A stretch of DNA of 64,000 bases from Pseudobacteroides sp035370245 (GCA_035370245.1 DAOOVO010000006.1:1-64000); one strand, 5' to 3'; counted from the stretch's first letter, positions 52,644-62,336 are shown. Numbers and translations: made by a program. The notes: generated from the letters alone by a model not told the origin.

Positions 52644-53232
52644 AAGAAACTGTTTCTTTTTCGTACATTTGCTTTATTTCTGTATTGAAATACTTTCCAA
52701 TTTTAACAACTTCAGTCATTACCGTTTCAATACCAATATCATTTAGAAACCAGTTTTGCTTGTTTATTTTCTTATAATCCTCAACCGTTGAAATGCAAAA
52801 CTCGATGTTTGCAGGAAATCGTGCCCGATATGTTAAAAGGGCTCTCCTTGAGTGATAGCCCTTACAAACCAAAATACATCTTTTAGGGTTTAGCACCTGC
52901 TTATCTATTATTTCCCATGATAATACGGCATTCTCAAATGTATTTCTTGCTTTATTCTCCAAAATGACAGCATCACGGGATATCCCTTTTGAAAAAACAA
53001 TGCTTGATAAAAATTCGCTTTCTGAAGGGTAATCGGGAATTTTTGAATTATGTCCCCCGGATATCAATATAATTGGCCCAAAACCCGCTTTATAAAGCTC
53101 TGCAGCTCTCACGGCAAGCTCCGGACAATCGCTTCCTGGAATAAGTATTAAATCCGATGGATATACATCAGTTTCAACAAATATAAAATCGCTTATACAT
53201 TGAAATGAATAAACAGATTTATTTTTCTTCAT
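52636..53232 (-). CDS. YdcF/ElyC-family protein (DUF218)
   Basis: A 198-residue protein of the DUF218 family (YdcF, SanA, ElyC), associated with envelope biogenesis. It shows DLILIPGSDCPELAVRAAELY, then GPIILISGG and ENKARNTFENA, the family core, and KGYHSRRALLTYR. It has no obvious signal peptide or membrane segment, unlike SanA/ElyC, and so resembles cytosolic YdcF. The RBS GGAGAAAG precedes the ATG chosen. It overlaps the end of the alpha/beta hydrolase gene by 14 bases, so the two are probably one operon. Confidence 0.85.
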   Translation of the reverse strand: MKKNKSVYSFQCISDFIFVETDVYPSDLILIPGSDCPELAVRAAELYKAGFGPIILISGGHNSKIPDYPSESEFLSSIVFSKGISRDAVILENKARNTFENAVLSWEIIDKQVLNPKRCILVCKGYHSRRALLTYRARFPANIEFCISTVEDYKKINKQNWFLNDIGIETVMTEVVKIGKYFNTEIKQMYEKETVSFK

Positions 53233-54175
53233 AAACTTTCTCCAAAAAATCATATATGTTTTTTATATATTCTTCGGTATTCTTCTCATAGCTTCCCACA
53301 TGCTTTGCTCCGTCAACCTTCCAAAATGTAATATTTTCTTTATTTATTTGAGTATAAGCTTCATAAATCTCTTCACTGTTCTTTATGGGTATGGCATCAT
53401 CATCCTTGCCATGTATTAGCATTACAGGTCTTGGTGCGACACTTTGAATATCTTTTTTAGGTACCATCGTCTTAGGATCTAAATTCGCTATAAATTTCAG
53501 CATAAACAAAATGGTATCGTTGAAAGGAACCTTAGGCAAAGAGCTCCAAACACTGAGGTTATCCTTAAGATACGCATCCAGATCAGCAAAAGGTGAATCT
53601 GCAATGACCGCTTCTACATCTGCATTTTCGGCTGCTGCATGTATTGCTGTTGAAGCTCCCATTGAAAATCCCATAAGAACAATATGCTTTCCCCCAATGG
53701 ATTTTACATATTTAATGGCACCAAGCAAATCATCCTTTTCTTTAATACCTATAGTGGTCTTATCTCCCTCTGATATACCGCTATTTCTAAAGTCAAATGT
53801 AAATACATTAAACCCTTTTGATTGCAATCCGCTTATCAGATCAAGTGTTTTTTCATCAAACTGAAGTCTGTTATTTCTATATCCATGGGCCATAATAATG
53901 GTCTTATCGCTGTTCTTAGCCTTAAAATTCCAGCCCTTTAATGTTATGGTATTATTTATATCTTTAAATTGAACATCCTCGTATTCAATAACTATATTAG
54001 ATGAAAATTTAGGAAGTTCCGCTCTTTCAGGGTGTATCAAAGACCATCCCACATAAGCTGATATCCCTAAAACACCAATAAAAGCCACAATAATCAATAC
54101 AAATATAATTAAAATCATAGTCTTTCTAAACCTTACATTTTTGTTATATGCATACGTTACACCGCTAATATTCAT
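53219..54175 (-). CDS. Membrane-anchored alpha/beta hydrolase
   Basis: A 318-residue protein with an N-terminal membrane anchor (about 18-42) and an extracytoplasmic alpha/beta hydrolase domain. The oxyanion region MAHGYRNNR is near 94, the nucleophile elbow GFSMGAS is near 168, the acid is in HGKDDDAIP and the His is in GAKHVG. It resembles the BAAT/YqkD-like group of uncharacterised envelope hydrolases. The substrate is unknown. It is co-transcribed with the YdcF-like gene. Confidence 0.86.
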   Translation of the reverse strand: MNISGVTYAYNKNVRFRKTMILIIFVLIIVAFIGVLGISAYVGWSLIHPERAELPKFSSNIVIEYEDVQFKDINNTITLKGWNFKAKNSDKTIIMAHGYRNNRLQFDEKTLDLISGLQSKGFNVFTFDFRNSGISEGDKTTIGIKEKDDLLGAIKYVKSIGGKHIVLMGFSMGASTAIHAAAENADVEAVIADSPFADLDAYLKDNLSVWSSLPKVPFNDTILFMLKFIANLDPKTMVPKKDIQSVAPRPVMLIHGKDDDAIPIKNSEEIYEAYTQINKENITFWKVDGAKHVGSYEKNTEEYIKNIYDFLEKVYEEK

Positions 54176-54359
54176 AACCGGCTCCTTATTTAGGAATATT
54201 TGAATGTTTCATTCAAACTTGAAATCAAACTCGAAAAATGTTTAATATACAGCTTGACTACTGTCATCTTTAGTCATATTATAATTTTATTTGATAGTAT
54301 TGTAAAGTAGAATGTAAAATTTTAATAGCCAATAAATACCAATCAAAAGCAGGTGTTTC

Positions 54360-55295
54360 ATGGAACTTAGCTATTCGTCCTGTACAATGTGTCCAAGAAT
54401 ATGCATGGTGGACAGAACAAAAAATATTGGAAAATGCCGTTCCGGTTCAGAAGTAAAAATTGCAAAAGCATTTCTTCACAGGTGGGAAGAGCCCTGTATA
54501 AGCGGAACAAAGGGTTCGGGTACCGTGTTTTTTTCCGGCTGCAATTTAAAATGCGTTTTTTGCCAAAACTATAAAATCAGCCAAGAAAATTTCGGTAAAG
54601 TGGTGTCCCTTGACGAGTTTGAAAGAATCATTTTAAACCTCCAGCAAAAAGGAGCACACAATATAAACTTTGTAAGCCCTTCCCATTATACACATGCAAT
54701 TTCAAAATGCGTTAAAAGACTTGGGAAAAAGCTGCAAATACCGGTTATTTACAACTCAAACGGATATGACAGCATTTCTTCCCTGAGACTGCTTGAAGGA
54801 ATTGTAAACGTTTATCTTCCAGATATAAAATACTTTAAAAATGAATCAGCCATAAAATATTCAGATGCTAACGACTACTTTAAAATATCGACCAATGCCG
54901 TTTTGGAAATGTACAGACAAACAGGCAAGGCTGTATTTGATAGTGACGGCATTATTCAAAAGGGCGTTGTTATAAGACACCTTGTGCTTCCGGGAATGAC
55001 TGGAGAGTCCATTAAGATACTTAACTGGATAAAGTCAAATCTTCCCTCCGATGACATCGTAGTAAGCATTATGAGCCAGTATACTCCATTTTATAAATCC
55101 AATCTCTTCCCCGAAATTGACAGACGATTAATTCGTAAGGAATATGATAAGGTTTTAAATCATTTTATTAAGCTGGACTTTGCCAACGGATACATACAGG
55201 AAAGAGATTCAGCCGATTCCAAATATGTGCCGGATTTTGATTTGGAGGGTATATTGTCCGTTTCCATTGACAAAGGTCCAACATTAGAATTATAA
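54360..55295 (+). CDS. Radical SAM protein of the PflX/COG1313 type
   Basis: A 311-residue radical SAM enzyme. The [4Fe-4S] motif CNLKCVFCQN (C-x3-C-x2-C) is near 61-70. An N-terminal Cys cluster, CTMCPRICMVDR and GKCRSG, may bind a second metal site. The core continues with NFVSPSHYTHA and KGVVIRHLVLPG. The family is related to pyruvate formate-lyase activating enzymes, but its physiological target is unknown. The start is ATG after GCAGGTG. A small cysteine-containing gene follows on the same strand. Confidence 0.88.
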   Translation: MELSYSSCTMCPRICMVDRTKNIGKCRSGSEVKIAKAFLHRWEEPCISGTKGSGTVFFSGCNLKCVFCQNYKISQENFGKVVSLDEFERIILNLQQKGAHNINFVSPSHYTHAISKCVKRLGKKLQIPVIYNSNGYDSISSLRLLEGIVNVYLPDIKYFKNESAIKYSDANDYFKISTNAVLEMYRQTGKAVFDSDGIIQKGVVIRHLVLPGMTGESIKILNWIKSNLPSDDIVVSIMSQYTPFYKSNLFPEIDRRLIRKEYDKVLNHFIKLDFANGYIQERDSADSKYVPDFDLEGILSVSIDKGPTLEL

Positions 55296-55406
55296 TTTAA
55301 TTAGTTTCATTTTCTCAAAATGAAATGATCGAAACATTTACAAATCTAGATATACACATAATGGAAAGCATTAATAGCCTATTCTTGACTAAAGGAGTGA
55401 AATATC

Positions 55407-55802
55407 TTGAAAGACATGTTAATAGACGAGTTTCAATATACCGTTTCAGACCTTTTAGTAAGAAATAAAAGCATTATTGATCAGATAACAAAGTTTCAAG
55501 ATACAAATGCACGCATTAACAGAACAATAGTTAAAGCTGCCACTCAATGCGGCTGCATTAAAATAAATGCAAAAAAGCAGAATCACAAAACAGATGGAGA
55601 TATTGAAGAACTCAAAAAACTTATGAAATCCCATCTGGAAGGAAAATTATGCGATAACTGCAGAGACCTTTTAGAAAAAGAAATAGGTAGAAACCTTTTC
55701 TATCTTACATCTATAGTTAATACCCTTGATATCAATTTATACGATGTAATAATAAAAGAACTGGAAAGATTAAAAATACTGGGAAACTATAATTTAAGAT
55801 AG
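55407..55802 (+). CDS. Small conserved clostridial protein with CxC and CxxC motifs
   Basis: A 131-residue helical protein with two cysteine pairs: CGC near 50-52 and CDNC near 82-85. It ends with a further helix. From memory it is often catalogued with DUF1573-labelled clostridial proteins, but that link is weak and I assign no function. The pairs could bind a metal or sense redox. Start TTG after AAAGGAGTG. It lies 111 bases after the radical SAM gene, on the same strand, without a clear terminator between them. Confidence 0.7.
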   Translation: MKDMLIDEFQYTVSDLLVRNKSIIDQITKFQDTNARINRTIVKAATQCGCIKINAKKQNHKTDGDIEELKKLMKSHLEGKLCDNCRDLLEKEIGRNLFYLTSIVNTLDINLYDVIIKELERLKILGNYNLR

Positions 55803-56168
55803 TATGACATAAGTTTATTGTTTCCTCCGATTTTAATTATGACAATACGTATCTTATAAATCCCATTTTTTTCAAGTTAACATATCATATTTATGACCCT
55901 CATAATTTCTACATTTAAATATTCTATATTTTAACATAAGTATTTATACGAAATATAATAAAAAATGAATTAATTGGTAAAAATACTTATATAAGTATTT
56001 TCATTTTTCATAAAGCAGTTTAGTGATATTGTAAATATAGCCACTGCACAGTACATTAATTTTTTAGCAAATGTATTTTTTTTATGTTATAATAATTTAG
56101 GATTAAAAGCACAAAGTTGTTTTTAATCGTTTTAATATTTATAGTTTTATTATACTTAGGAGGGTAAC
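55803..56168. promoter_or_regulatory. Regulatory region of the class A PBP: 22-bp palindrome and leader hairpin
   Basis: About 370 AT-rich bases. A perfect 22-base palindrome of the form AAAATACTTATATAAGTATT plus TT lies at 55981-56002 and could be an operator. Near the gene, GATTAAAA and ACAA (56101-56114) pair with TTGT and TTTTAATC (56117-56128) to form a leader hairpin. No ORF is present. Confidence 0.5.
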
Positions 56169-58622
56169 ATGAATCCGAAAACAAAAGCCGTACCGGGTTC
56201 TTCTAGAAGGACTAAAAAACGGCATGGTCAGTTATTTATATTTATTACTTCAGTTTTTAAAATTTTATTTGTTTCATTTTTAATTGTATCATTTGCTGTT
56301 GCCGGAATTTTAGGTGGTTTGGTCTACGGTTACATAAAAACAGCAACACCTATAAAGCCTGAACAATTAGAACTGAAAAATATTACTTCTTTTGTATATG
56401 ATTCAAAAGGCAATGAGATTATGCAGCTAAAAGGTGAACAAAACAGGATATTGGTTGACCATGACAGCATTCCCGACAATTTGAGAAATGCTTTTATCGC
56501 TATCGAGGACAAGCGGTTTTACGATCATAAGGGGATAGACCTTATACGTATAGCAAGTGCTGTTGTCAATTTCTTGAAGCCCGGTGGAAACATGCACGGC
56601 GGAAGCACTATCACGCAGCAGCTTGTTAGAAACATCACAGGTGATACAAGAAGGACATTAAAGCGAAAAGTTCAAGAACAATATATGGCAATTCAACTTG
56701 AAAAGCATCTTTCAAAAGAAAAGATACTCGACCTTTATATGAACCTTATATACATGGGCGGAAATTATTATGGAGTCGAAACTGCTTCAAATGTATACTT
56801 CGGAAAGAGTGTCAAGGATCTTACACTTGCTCAGTGTGCAAGCCTGGCAGGTATAACCAATCTTCCCGGAATTTATGCACCTGTTTCGGAAAAGAATATA
56901 AAGAACAACATAGAGCGTCAGAAAACAATATTGTACGAAATGAAAGAATCGGGCTACATAACTGAGGAGGAGTATCAGCAGGCATTAAAAGAAGACTTAA
57001 AGTTTGTTGCATCAGATAAAAACAAGATAAAAACAGTAAAAACACAAAGCTTTTTTGTAGATCAGGTTATTATGGACGTAAAAAAGGATCTCGTAGCATC
57101 AGGGATGTCCTCACAAATGGCAGATAAAACCATTTACAGTGGCGGTATCAAAATATATACAACCATGGATCCTGATATACAAAAGGGCATGGATGAAGTG
57201 TTTACAAATGATAAATATTTTCCGATTATAAAAAGAAACCTGCAGCACCCTCAAGCTGCAATGGTTATAATGGATCCCTATACAGGGCATGTAAAGGCAC
57301 TTTACGGCGGGTACGGTCAAAAGACAGGCGACCTCATATTAAACAGAGCTACTCAGATAAAAAGACAGCCCGGCTCCACATTCAAGCCAATAGCTGTATA
57401 CGCACCGGCAATAGATATGAAACTGATAACTGCCGCATCTGTTTTTGATGATGCACCTTCTTACCTAAACCCTGCAAGTAAAAGCCTATACCCTACCAAC
57501 TATACTAAAGGCTATTATGCAGGACTCACAACAATCCATACTGCATTGTATCAATCTATAAACGTAGTTGCTGCAAAAGCATGGCTTAAACTTGGAGCTT
57601 CTTTATCATTAAAGTATCTTGCACGTGACGGTATTAATCTCAATAAGGAAAATGACGGTAACCTTTCCATAGCAATGGGAGGACTTCATGAAGGAGTAAG
57701 CCCGCTAAGCATGGCAGCTGCATATGGGCCCTTTGTTAATGATGGAGTTTACAAGGAGCCAATAACATATACCAAGGTATTAGACAAGAACGGAAATGTT
57801 CTTCTTGAAAAAAAATCCAAGAGCACAATTGTTTTTGATAATGAAGGTACTTCTTTTATCATGACCAAGATGATGGAAGACGTATGTAGAATAGGTACCG
57901 CATCAGCAAATGGCTGGGGCCTTATACAGAAAGGTAAGATTGCTACAGCAGGTAAAACAGGTACCACAAGTGATAACAGAGACAAATGGTTTGTAGGCTA
58001 TACACCATATTATGTCGGTGCAACCTGGTATGGATATGATAAGAATTCCAAGCTGTCTCCTGAGGAATACAATCAGGCTCTCATTATATGGCATGAAGTA
58101 ATGGAAAAGGCCCATGCAAACCTTCAGCCTAAAACATTCAAGCAATCAACAGCTGTTGTAAAGAAAGCAGTTTGCAAATACTCGGGAAAAACTCCATCCG
58201 ACCTTTGTGCCAGAGATCCAAGGGGAAATGCCATAATTCAAGAGTATTTCCTTCCGGGTACCGAGCCAAAAAGCGGAGATATTTGCGATGTACATGTAAT
58301 CAAGCAGGTTTGCAAAGACAGCAAAGATGCCTTTGGCAGAAATGTTCTATTTAGTTCCGGTTGTCCTGAAAGCTCTTTAATGGAAAGCGTTTTTGTTCAG
58401 AGAACAACACCTTATAATAGAGTAGGATCAGATCCGTATCCTACTGACTGGAAATATGAGGCCCCTGTAAGCTACTGTACAATACACGGGGGGCATTCGC
58501 CAAATAATTTCAATGAACAGCAACCACCAACCGACACAAATTCATATGAAAGCGATATAACAGACAGCACAAATACTGATACTATAGATCAAAACAACCC
58601 TCAAAACCAACCTCAAGAATAA
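56169..58622 (+). CDS. Class A penicillin-binding protein (PBP1A-type)
   Basis: A bifunctional peptidoglycan glycosyltransferase/transpeptidase of 817 residues. It has a basic cytoplasmic start, one membrane segment (about 27-58), and a glycosyltransferase domain with Glu113 in EDKRFYDHKG and GGSTITQQLVRN. The transpeptidase domain has Ser403 in STFK, SIN (463-465) and KTGT (596-599). A C-terminal tail of about 160 residues contains several Cys (CKYSGKTPSDLC, GDICDV, SYCTIHGG) and a low-complexity Asn/Thr/Asp end. It starts with ATG after AGGAGGG. A strong terminator follows. Confidence 0.95.
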   Translation: MNPKTKAVPGSSRRTKKRHGQLFIFITSVFKILFVSFLIVSFAVAGILGGLVYGYIKTATPIKPEQLELKNITSFVYDSKGNEIMQLKGEQNRILVDHDSIPDNLRNAFIAIEDKRFYDHKGIDLIRIASAVVNFLKPGGNMHGGSTITQQLVRNITGDTRRTLKRKVQEQYMAIQLEKHLSKEKILDLYMNLIYMGGNYYGVETASNVYFGKSVKDLTLAQCASLAGITNLPGIYAPVSEKNIKNNIERQKTILYEMKESGYITEEEYQQALKEDLKFVASDKNKIKTVKTQSFFVDQVIMDVKKDLVASGMSSQMADKTIYSGGIKIYTTMDPDIQKGMDEVFTNDKYFPIIKRNLQHPQAAMVIMDPYTGHVKALYGGYGQKTGDLILNRATQIKRQPGSTFKPIAVYAPAIDMKLITAASVFDDAPSYLNPASKSLYPTNYTKGYYAGLTTIHTALYQSINVVAAKAWLKLGASLSLKYLARDGINLNKENDGNLSIAMGGLHEGVSPLSMAAAYGPFVNDGVYKEPITYTKVLDKNGNVLLEKKSKSTIVFDNEGTSFIMTKMMEDVCRIGTASANGWGLIQKGKIATAGKTGTTSDNRDKWFVGYTPYYVGATWYGYDKNSKLSPEEYNQALIIWHEVMEKAHANLQPKTFKQSTAVVKKAVCKYSGKTPSDLCARDPRGNAIIQEYFLPGTEPKSGDICDVHVIKQVCKDSKDAFGRNVLFSSGCPESSLMESVFVQRTTPYNRVGSDPYPTDWKYEAPVSYCTIHGGHSPNNFNEQQPPTDTNSYESDITDSTNTDTIDQNNPQNQPQE

Positions 58623-58625
58623 TTT

Positions 58626-58664
58626 AAAAGCACCGGTACATAAAACAAGTTCCGGTGCTTTTTT
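58626..58664 (+). terminator. Terminator after the class A PBP
   Basis: AAAAGCACCGG (58626-58636) pairs with CCGGTGCTTTT (58652-58662) and is followed by further T and ATTT. A textbook rho-independent terminator. Confidence 0.9.
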
Positions 58665-58720
58665 ATTTAAATAAATTAATTCACTTTGATATTTTTAACC
58701 GATAATTGTTCTTTCGACTC

Positions 58721-59548
58721 TTAATCTTCTATGCTGTGAGCCTTAAAAAGGGTGCCTATATCCAATCCATTGAGAATATCCATTATCATTTCCGGCTTCT
58801 GACCATTGGTAAGCACCATATCAATGCCGGCATTCATAGCAATTTTAGCTGCTTGAATCTTTGTCACCATGCCTCCGGTTCCTCTGCTTGTCCCAGCACC
58901 TCCTGCACAATTTTCCACTTCTGTACTGATCTCTTCAATAACAGAAATCAACTTTGAGTTGCAATTCTCTCTAGGATCCGAATCATAAAACCCGTCAATA
59001 TCGGACAATATGATTAGCAAATCTGCATTAACCAGCTTTGCAACAATAGCCGACAATGTATCATTGTCGCCAAATACTCTGTGCCTTCCGGACTCGATTT
59101 CATCAACCGAAACAGAGTCATTTTCATTAACAATAGGCAATATACCCATTTCAATTAATGTTTCAAATGTGTTAATGACATGTCTTCTACCCGATTTATT
59201 TTCAATTACATCACGAGTAAGAAGTATTTGACCTACAACCTGGCTGTAGTCAGAAAAAAATCTGCTGTAAATCTGCATCAATTCACTCTGCCCTACAGCA
59301 GCAACAGCCTGTTTTTCCCTTAGAGACTTTGGCTTTCCGGGAAGCTTTAGCTTTCCGACTCCAACTCCAATTGCACCCGATGAAACCAAAACAATTTCTT
59401 TTTCCTGGTTCATAAGGTCTGAAATCACCCTAGCCAGCTTGTCTATCCTGGAAAAATTAATTTTTCCATTATCATATGTTAAAGTGGATGTTCCAACCTT
59501 AACAACAATCCTCTTAGCGTGCTTGACACACTCACGTGTTACTTCCAT
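58721..59548 (-). CDS. proB: Glutamate 5-kinase
   Basis: The first step of proline synthesis: ATP-dependent phosphorylation of glutamate. The 275-residue amino acid kinase has VVKVGTSTLT, SSGAIGVG, NENDSVSVDEI, GDNDTLSAIVA and GTGGMVTK, the expected substrate and ATP sites. It lacks the C-terminal PUA domain present in longer ProB proteins, making it a short form. The usual partner proA is not adjacent. It has ATG after AAGGGG. Short forms may differ in proline feedback control. Confidence 0.95.
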   Translation of the reverse strand: MEVTRECVKHAKRIVVKVGTSTLTYDNGKINFSRIDKLARVISDLMNQEKEIVLVSSGAIGVGVGKLKLPGKPKSLREKQAVAAVGQSELMQIYSRFFSDYSQVVGQILLTRDVIENKSGRRHVINTFETLIEMGILPIVNENDSVSVDEIESGRHRVFGDNDTLSAIVAKLVNADLLIILSDIDGFYDSDPRENCNSKLISVIEEISTEVENCAGGAGTSRGTGGMVTKIQAAKIAMNAGIDMVLTNGQKPEMIMDILNGLDIGTLFKAHSIED

Positions 59549-59610
59549 TTTTTCCCCTTCTTCTTTAAATAATCTATGCCTTAATTATCATGGCACTCTA
59601 AAATCATTCT

Positions 59611-59718
59611 TTAAATTATATTAAATATAACAAAACAGTAGCCAACTGCAAAACCTGCTAAAAAAATATATGTATACAGCAGCAGCCACCTAATGCTTAA
59701 AACTTTACTTTTACCCAT
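59611..59718 (-). CDS. Single-span membrane micropeptide (35 aa)
   Basis: A 35-codon frame with a strong ribosome site (AGGTGAT, about 9 bases upstream). It starts MGKSKVLSIRW, a basic lead, and continues with a hydrophobic run containing LLLYTYIFLAGFAVGYCFVI that would cross the membrane once. There is no homology that I recognise. It lies between proB and the PAP2 gene on the same strand. Confidence 0.5.
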   Translation of the reverse strand: MGKSKVLSIRWLLLYTYIFLAGFAVGYCFVIFNII

Positions 59719-59849
59719 ACAAAATCATCACCTAGAATATATTAGATTCTAAGTAAGATTTTGTACAAAAATAGCAATATTATTCATCAAAAATAAATCT
59801 ATATATAAAATATCTAAAAATTACTTAATACCTGCAAATTTTACTACTG

Positions 59850-60521
59850 TCAACTACTAATCTTTTTTGCCAATTCAGGCTTCAATAAACCCATAAGCTT
59901 TCTGATATGTGTATTCCATATATATTCGGATGTAAACAATACGTACATTGATACGCCTATTATTGAAGATGCAACTGCATCAAGTATATAATGCTGTTTT
60001 ACAAACAATGTAGATAATGTTATAAGAACAAACGCAATTACCGCATAATATTTAACAAAAGCTTTTTTAGTATAATCAAACAAAAACATAGATGCCAGCA
60101 AAGCATTCAATACATGTACGCTGGGAAAACAATTAAAAGGATTATCATTTGCATAGGTAAGCCTTACCAAAATCGAAAAAATATCATTTCCGATAACATC
60201 AGGCCTCGGCACTGTCGTAGGATAAAAATAATATATTAAATGGCAAATAATATTTCCTACAACTATGCTGAAAAGAAGTCTAAAATATCTCTTACCATCC
60301 ACAAAAGCAAAATAAACCAATATAGACATAAAATATACGAACCACAAAAGATACGGCACTATAAAGATTTTCTCAAATGGAATAATAAGATCTAAATGTG
60401 TGCGTAATATATGCACATTACCTCTATAATTGTTCAATGCTGTATGTACTATGTTCACTAACGGGAGAATAATCAAGAACAAAATTCTGATTATTACGGC
60501 TTTTACTTTGATATTATTCAT
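59850..60521 (-). CDS. PAP2-family membrane phosphatase
   Basis: A 223-residue polytopic protein with about six membrane segments and the PAP2 motifs. There is a motif 1-like region with PTTVPRPD, motif 2 CFPSVH near 136, and motif 3 KQHYILDA near 181 with the catalytic His and Asp. It resembles inositolphosphotransferase/Aur1-like PAP2 proteins and probably dephosphorylates or transfers a lipid-linked phosphate. The RBS AGGTGAT precedes the ATG. Confidence 0.86.
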   Translation of the reverse strand: MNNIKVKAVIIRILFLIILPLVNIVHTALNNYRGNVHILRTHLDLIIPFEKIFIVPYLLWFVYFMSILVYFAFVDGKRYFRLLFSIVVGNIICHLIYYFYPTTVPRPDVIGNDIFSILVRLTYANDNPFNCFPSVHVLNALLASMFLFDYTKKAFVKYYAVIAFVLITLSTLFVKQHYILDAVASSIIGVSMYVLFTSEYIWNTHIRKLMGLLKPELAKKISS

Positions 60522-60671
60522 TTTATCACCTATATAAGTTTATTGTATAAACATAAACATTATACTACAAATAAATCAAAAGTGTAACCTATATATTTTA
60601 ATTTATATAATTCCAATTAAAAAAAGTAATACCAATTAAAAATTTGGGATTATTTATTGTCGTCAAACCAA

Positions 60672-62087
60672 TTATTTTTGGGAATTTTTTAAAGATACTC
60701 TTGCTAAACTAAATAAAAGTGCTGCTATACATGCACATGCAGCAAAAATAAAAACTACTCGAAACCCCTTTAAAAATACTTCTGAGCTTAAACCGGCCTT
60801 TTCTCCTGTAATCTTACTTATATTGATTTTTGTCGCAAATGAAAAGATAATAACTGAAATGGTAGTTCCTGAAACCATTCCCAGATTTCTAAAAAGTGCA
60901 TTTATTCCGCCAGCAGATCCAAGTTCATTTTTCGGTACACTTCCCATAACACTGCTGTTGTTGGGTGATTGAAATATTGCAGAGCCTATGCCTAAAAGAG
61001 CCATGAACAAAACAATTTGAAAAACCGATGTGCTTGTACCGAATGTGGATATGGTAAACAGCACGGCAACATTAATTGTGAGGCCTATAACAGTTAGAGG
61101 CCTATAGCTTATTTTATCCGACAGCCAGCCGCTAAATGGGGAGATTAGAGCAGTCATTAACGGATATGCAGACATTAAAAGTCCTGCTTTCAAAGTTGTA
61201 ATATTCAAAACATACGCAAAATAAAATGGCATAAAGTATAAAGTGGTATTCAGTGAAACAAAAGACAGGAACGCTGTGCTTATTCCCAACAAAAAAACTT
61301 TTATTTTAAAAAGTCCAAAATTCAAGAGCGGATAGCTTACCCTTCTCTCATGAACTATAAAAGATATCATTAAAACCAGTGCCAAAATAAGCATTATTGC
61401 AAACACTTTGCCGGATACCTTTTGATCCTGTAAAAACAAAAAGCTCATAAAAAGCAACAAAATAGAACCCGCAAAAAGAAAAGCACCCAAAACATCAAAT
61501 GTTTTGTTTTCCGGTTCCTCCTTGATCTCGGGTATAAGAAAATATGTACACAATATTCCTATTATACCTATAGGTATATTTACAAGAAAAATTGAATGCC
61601 ATCCGAAAGTTTTAACCAGTATGCCGCCTAATGTTGGGCCGGTAAGGCTTCCTATGGCTACAGATGCGCCGGTGATTCCAAAAGCCCTTCCCCTTTCACC
61701 TGGAGGAAAAATATTTGTAACAATGCCCTGGCTAAGTGCCATCATGGAAGAAGCACCAACTGCCTGAATTACTCTTGAAATGACCAGCATCAACAAGCTG
61801 TTTGAAAATCCGCATAGACCTGATCCTACAGAAAATATAACAAAACCCATCATAAATATTTTCTTTTTGCCATAAATATCCGCTAATTTACCCCAAACCA
61901 GAAGCAATACGGATATGGCCAATAAATAGGCGTTTACTACCCACTGAATTGAACTTATACTGCTGGACAATTGCTCCGATATAGTTGGAAGTGCAATATT
62001 TACTATACTTCCATCTAATGTAGCCATAAATATTGATATTGAAATATTAATTAAAATCAACCATTTTCTCAATCTTGTAAGCTGCAT
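60672..62087 (-). CDS. MFS multidrug transporter of the DHA2 (EmrB/QacA) type
   Basis: A 471-residue proton-coupled exporter with about 14 hydrophobic segments. DHA2 signatures are TLDGSIVNIALPTI near 24-37 (motif D1), GKLADIYGKKKIF near 66-78 (motif A), and GPTLGGILV in segment 5 (motif C, antiporter). The second-half motif A GWLSDKISYRP is also present. AGAAGGAAG precedes the ATG. An inverted repeat 109 bases upstream could be a regulator site. No regulator gene is adjacent. Confidence 0.92.
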   Translation of the reverse strand: MQLTRLRKWLILINISISIFMATLDGSIVNIALPTISEQLSSSISSIQWVVNAYLLAISVLLLVWGKLADIYGKKKIFMMGFVIFSVGSGLCGFSNSLLMLVISRVIQAVGASSMMALSQGIVTNIFPPGERGRAFGITGASVAIGSLTGPTLGGILVKTFGWHSIFLVNIPIGIIGILCTYFLIPEIKEEPENKTFDVLGAFLFAGSILLLFMSFLFLQDQKVSGKVFAIMLILALVLMISFIVHERRVSYPLLNFGLFKIKVFLLGISTAFLSFVSLNTTLYFMPFYFAYVLNITTLKAGLLMSAYPLMTALISPFSGWLSDKISYRPLTVIGLTINVAVLFTISTFGTSTSVFQIVLFMALLGIGSAIFQSPNNSSVMGSVPKNELGSAGGINALFRNLGMVSGTTISVIIFSFATKINISKITGEKAGLSSEVFLKGFRVVFIFAACACIAALLFSLARVSLKNSQK

Positions 62088-62195
62088 TCTCTAACTTCCT
62101 TCTTTCGGAATTAAATATCACTTCTAATCTGAAGTTATATTAAAATCATTCCTATGTATTGTAAATATAATTTTATAATTTTTTTTGCGATTATA

Positions 62196-62217
62196 TATTT
62201 GCCCAATTAGGCAAATA
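62196..62217. promoter_or_regulatory. Palindrome between the MFS gene and the small helical gene
   Basis: TATTTGCC (62196-62203) and GGCAAATA (62210-62217) flank a 6-base spacer. It resembles a dimeric repressor site and lies upstream of both divergent genes. A possible MFS promoter (TTTACA, 17 bases, TAATAT) lies between it and the MFS start. Confidence 0.5.
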
Positions 62218-62336
62218 AAATTCACCGACATTTATCACAATTAAAGAGCATTTAACATAAAATAACACTGTAGAATCTATACTGCATAAAAATCAATAAT
62301 AATATATTATTATTATGTTGACATGAGGTATAAATT

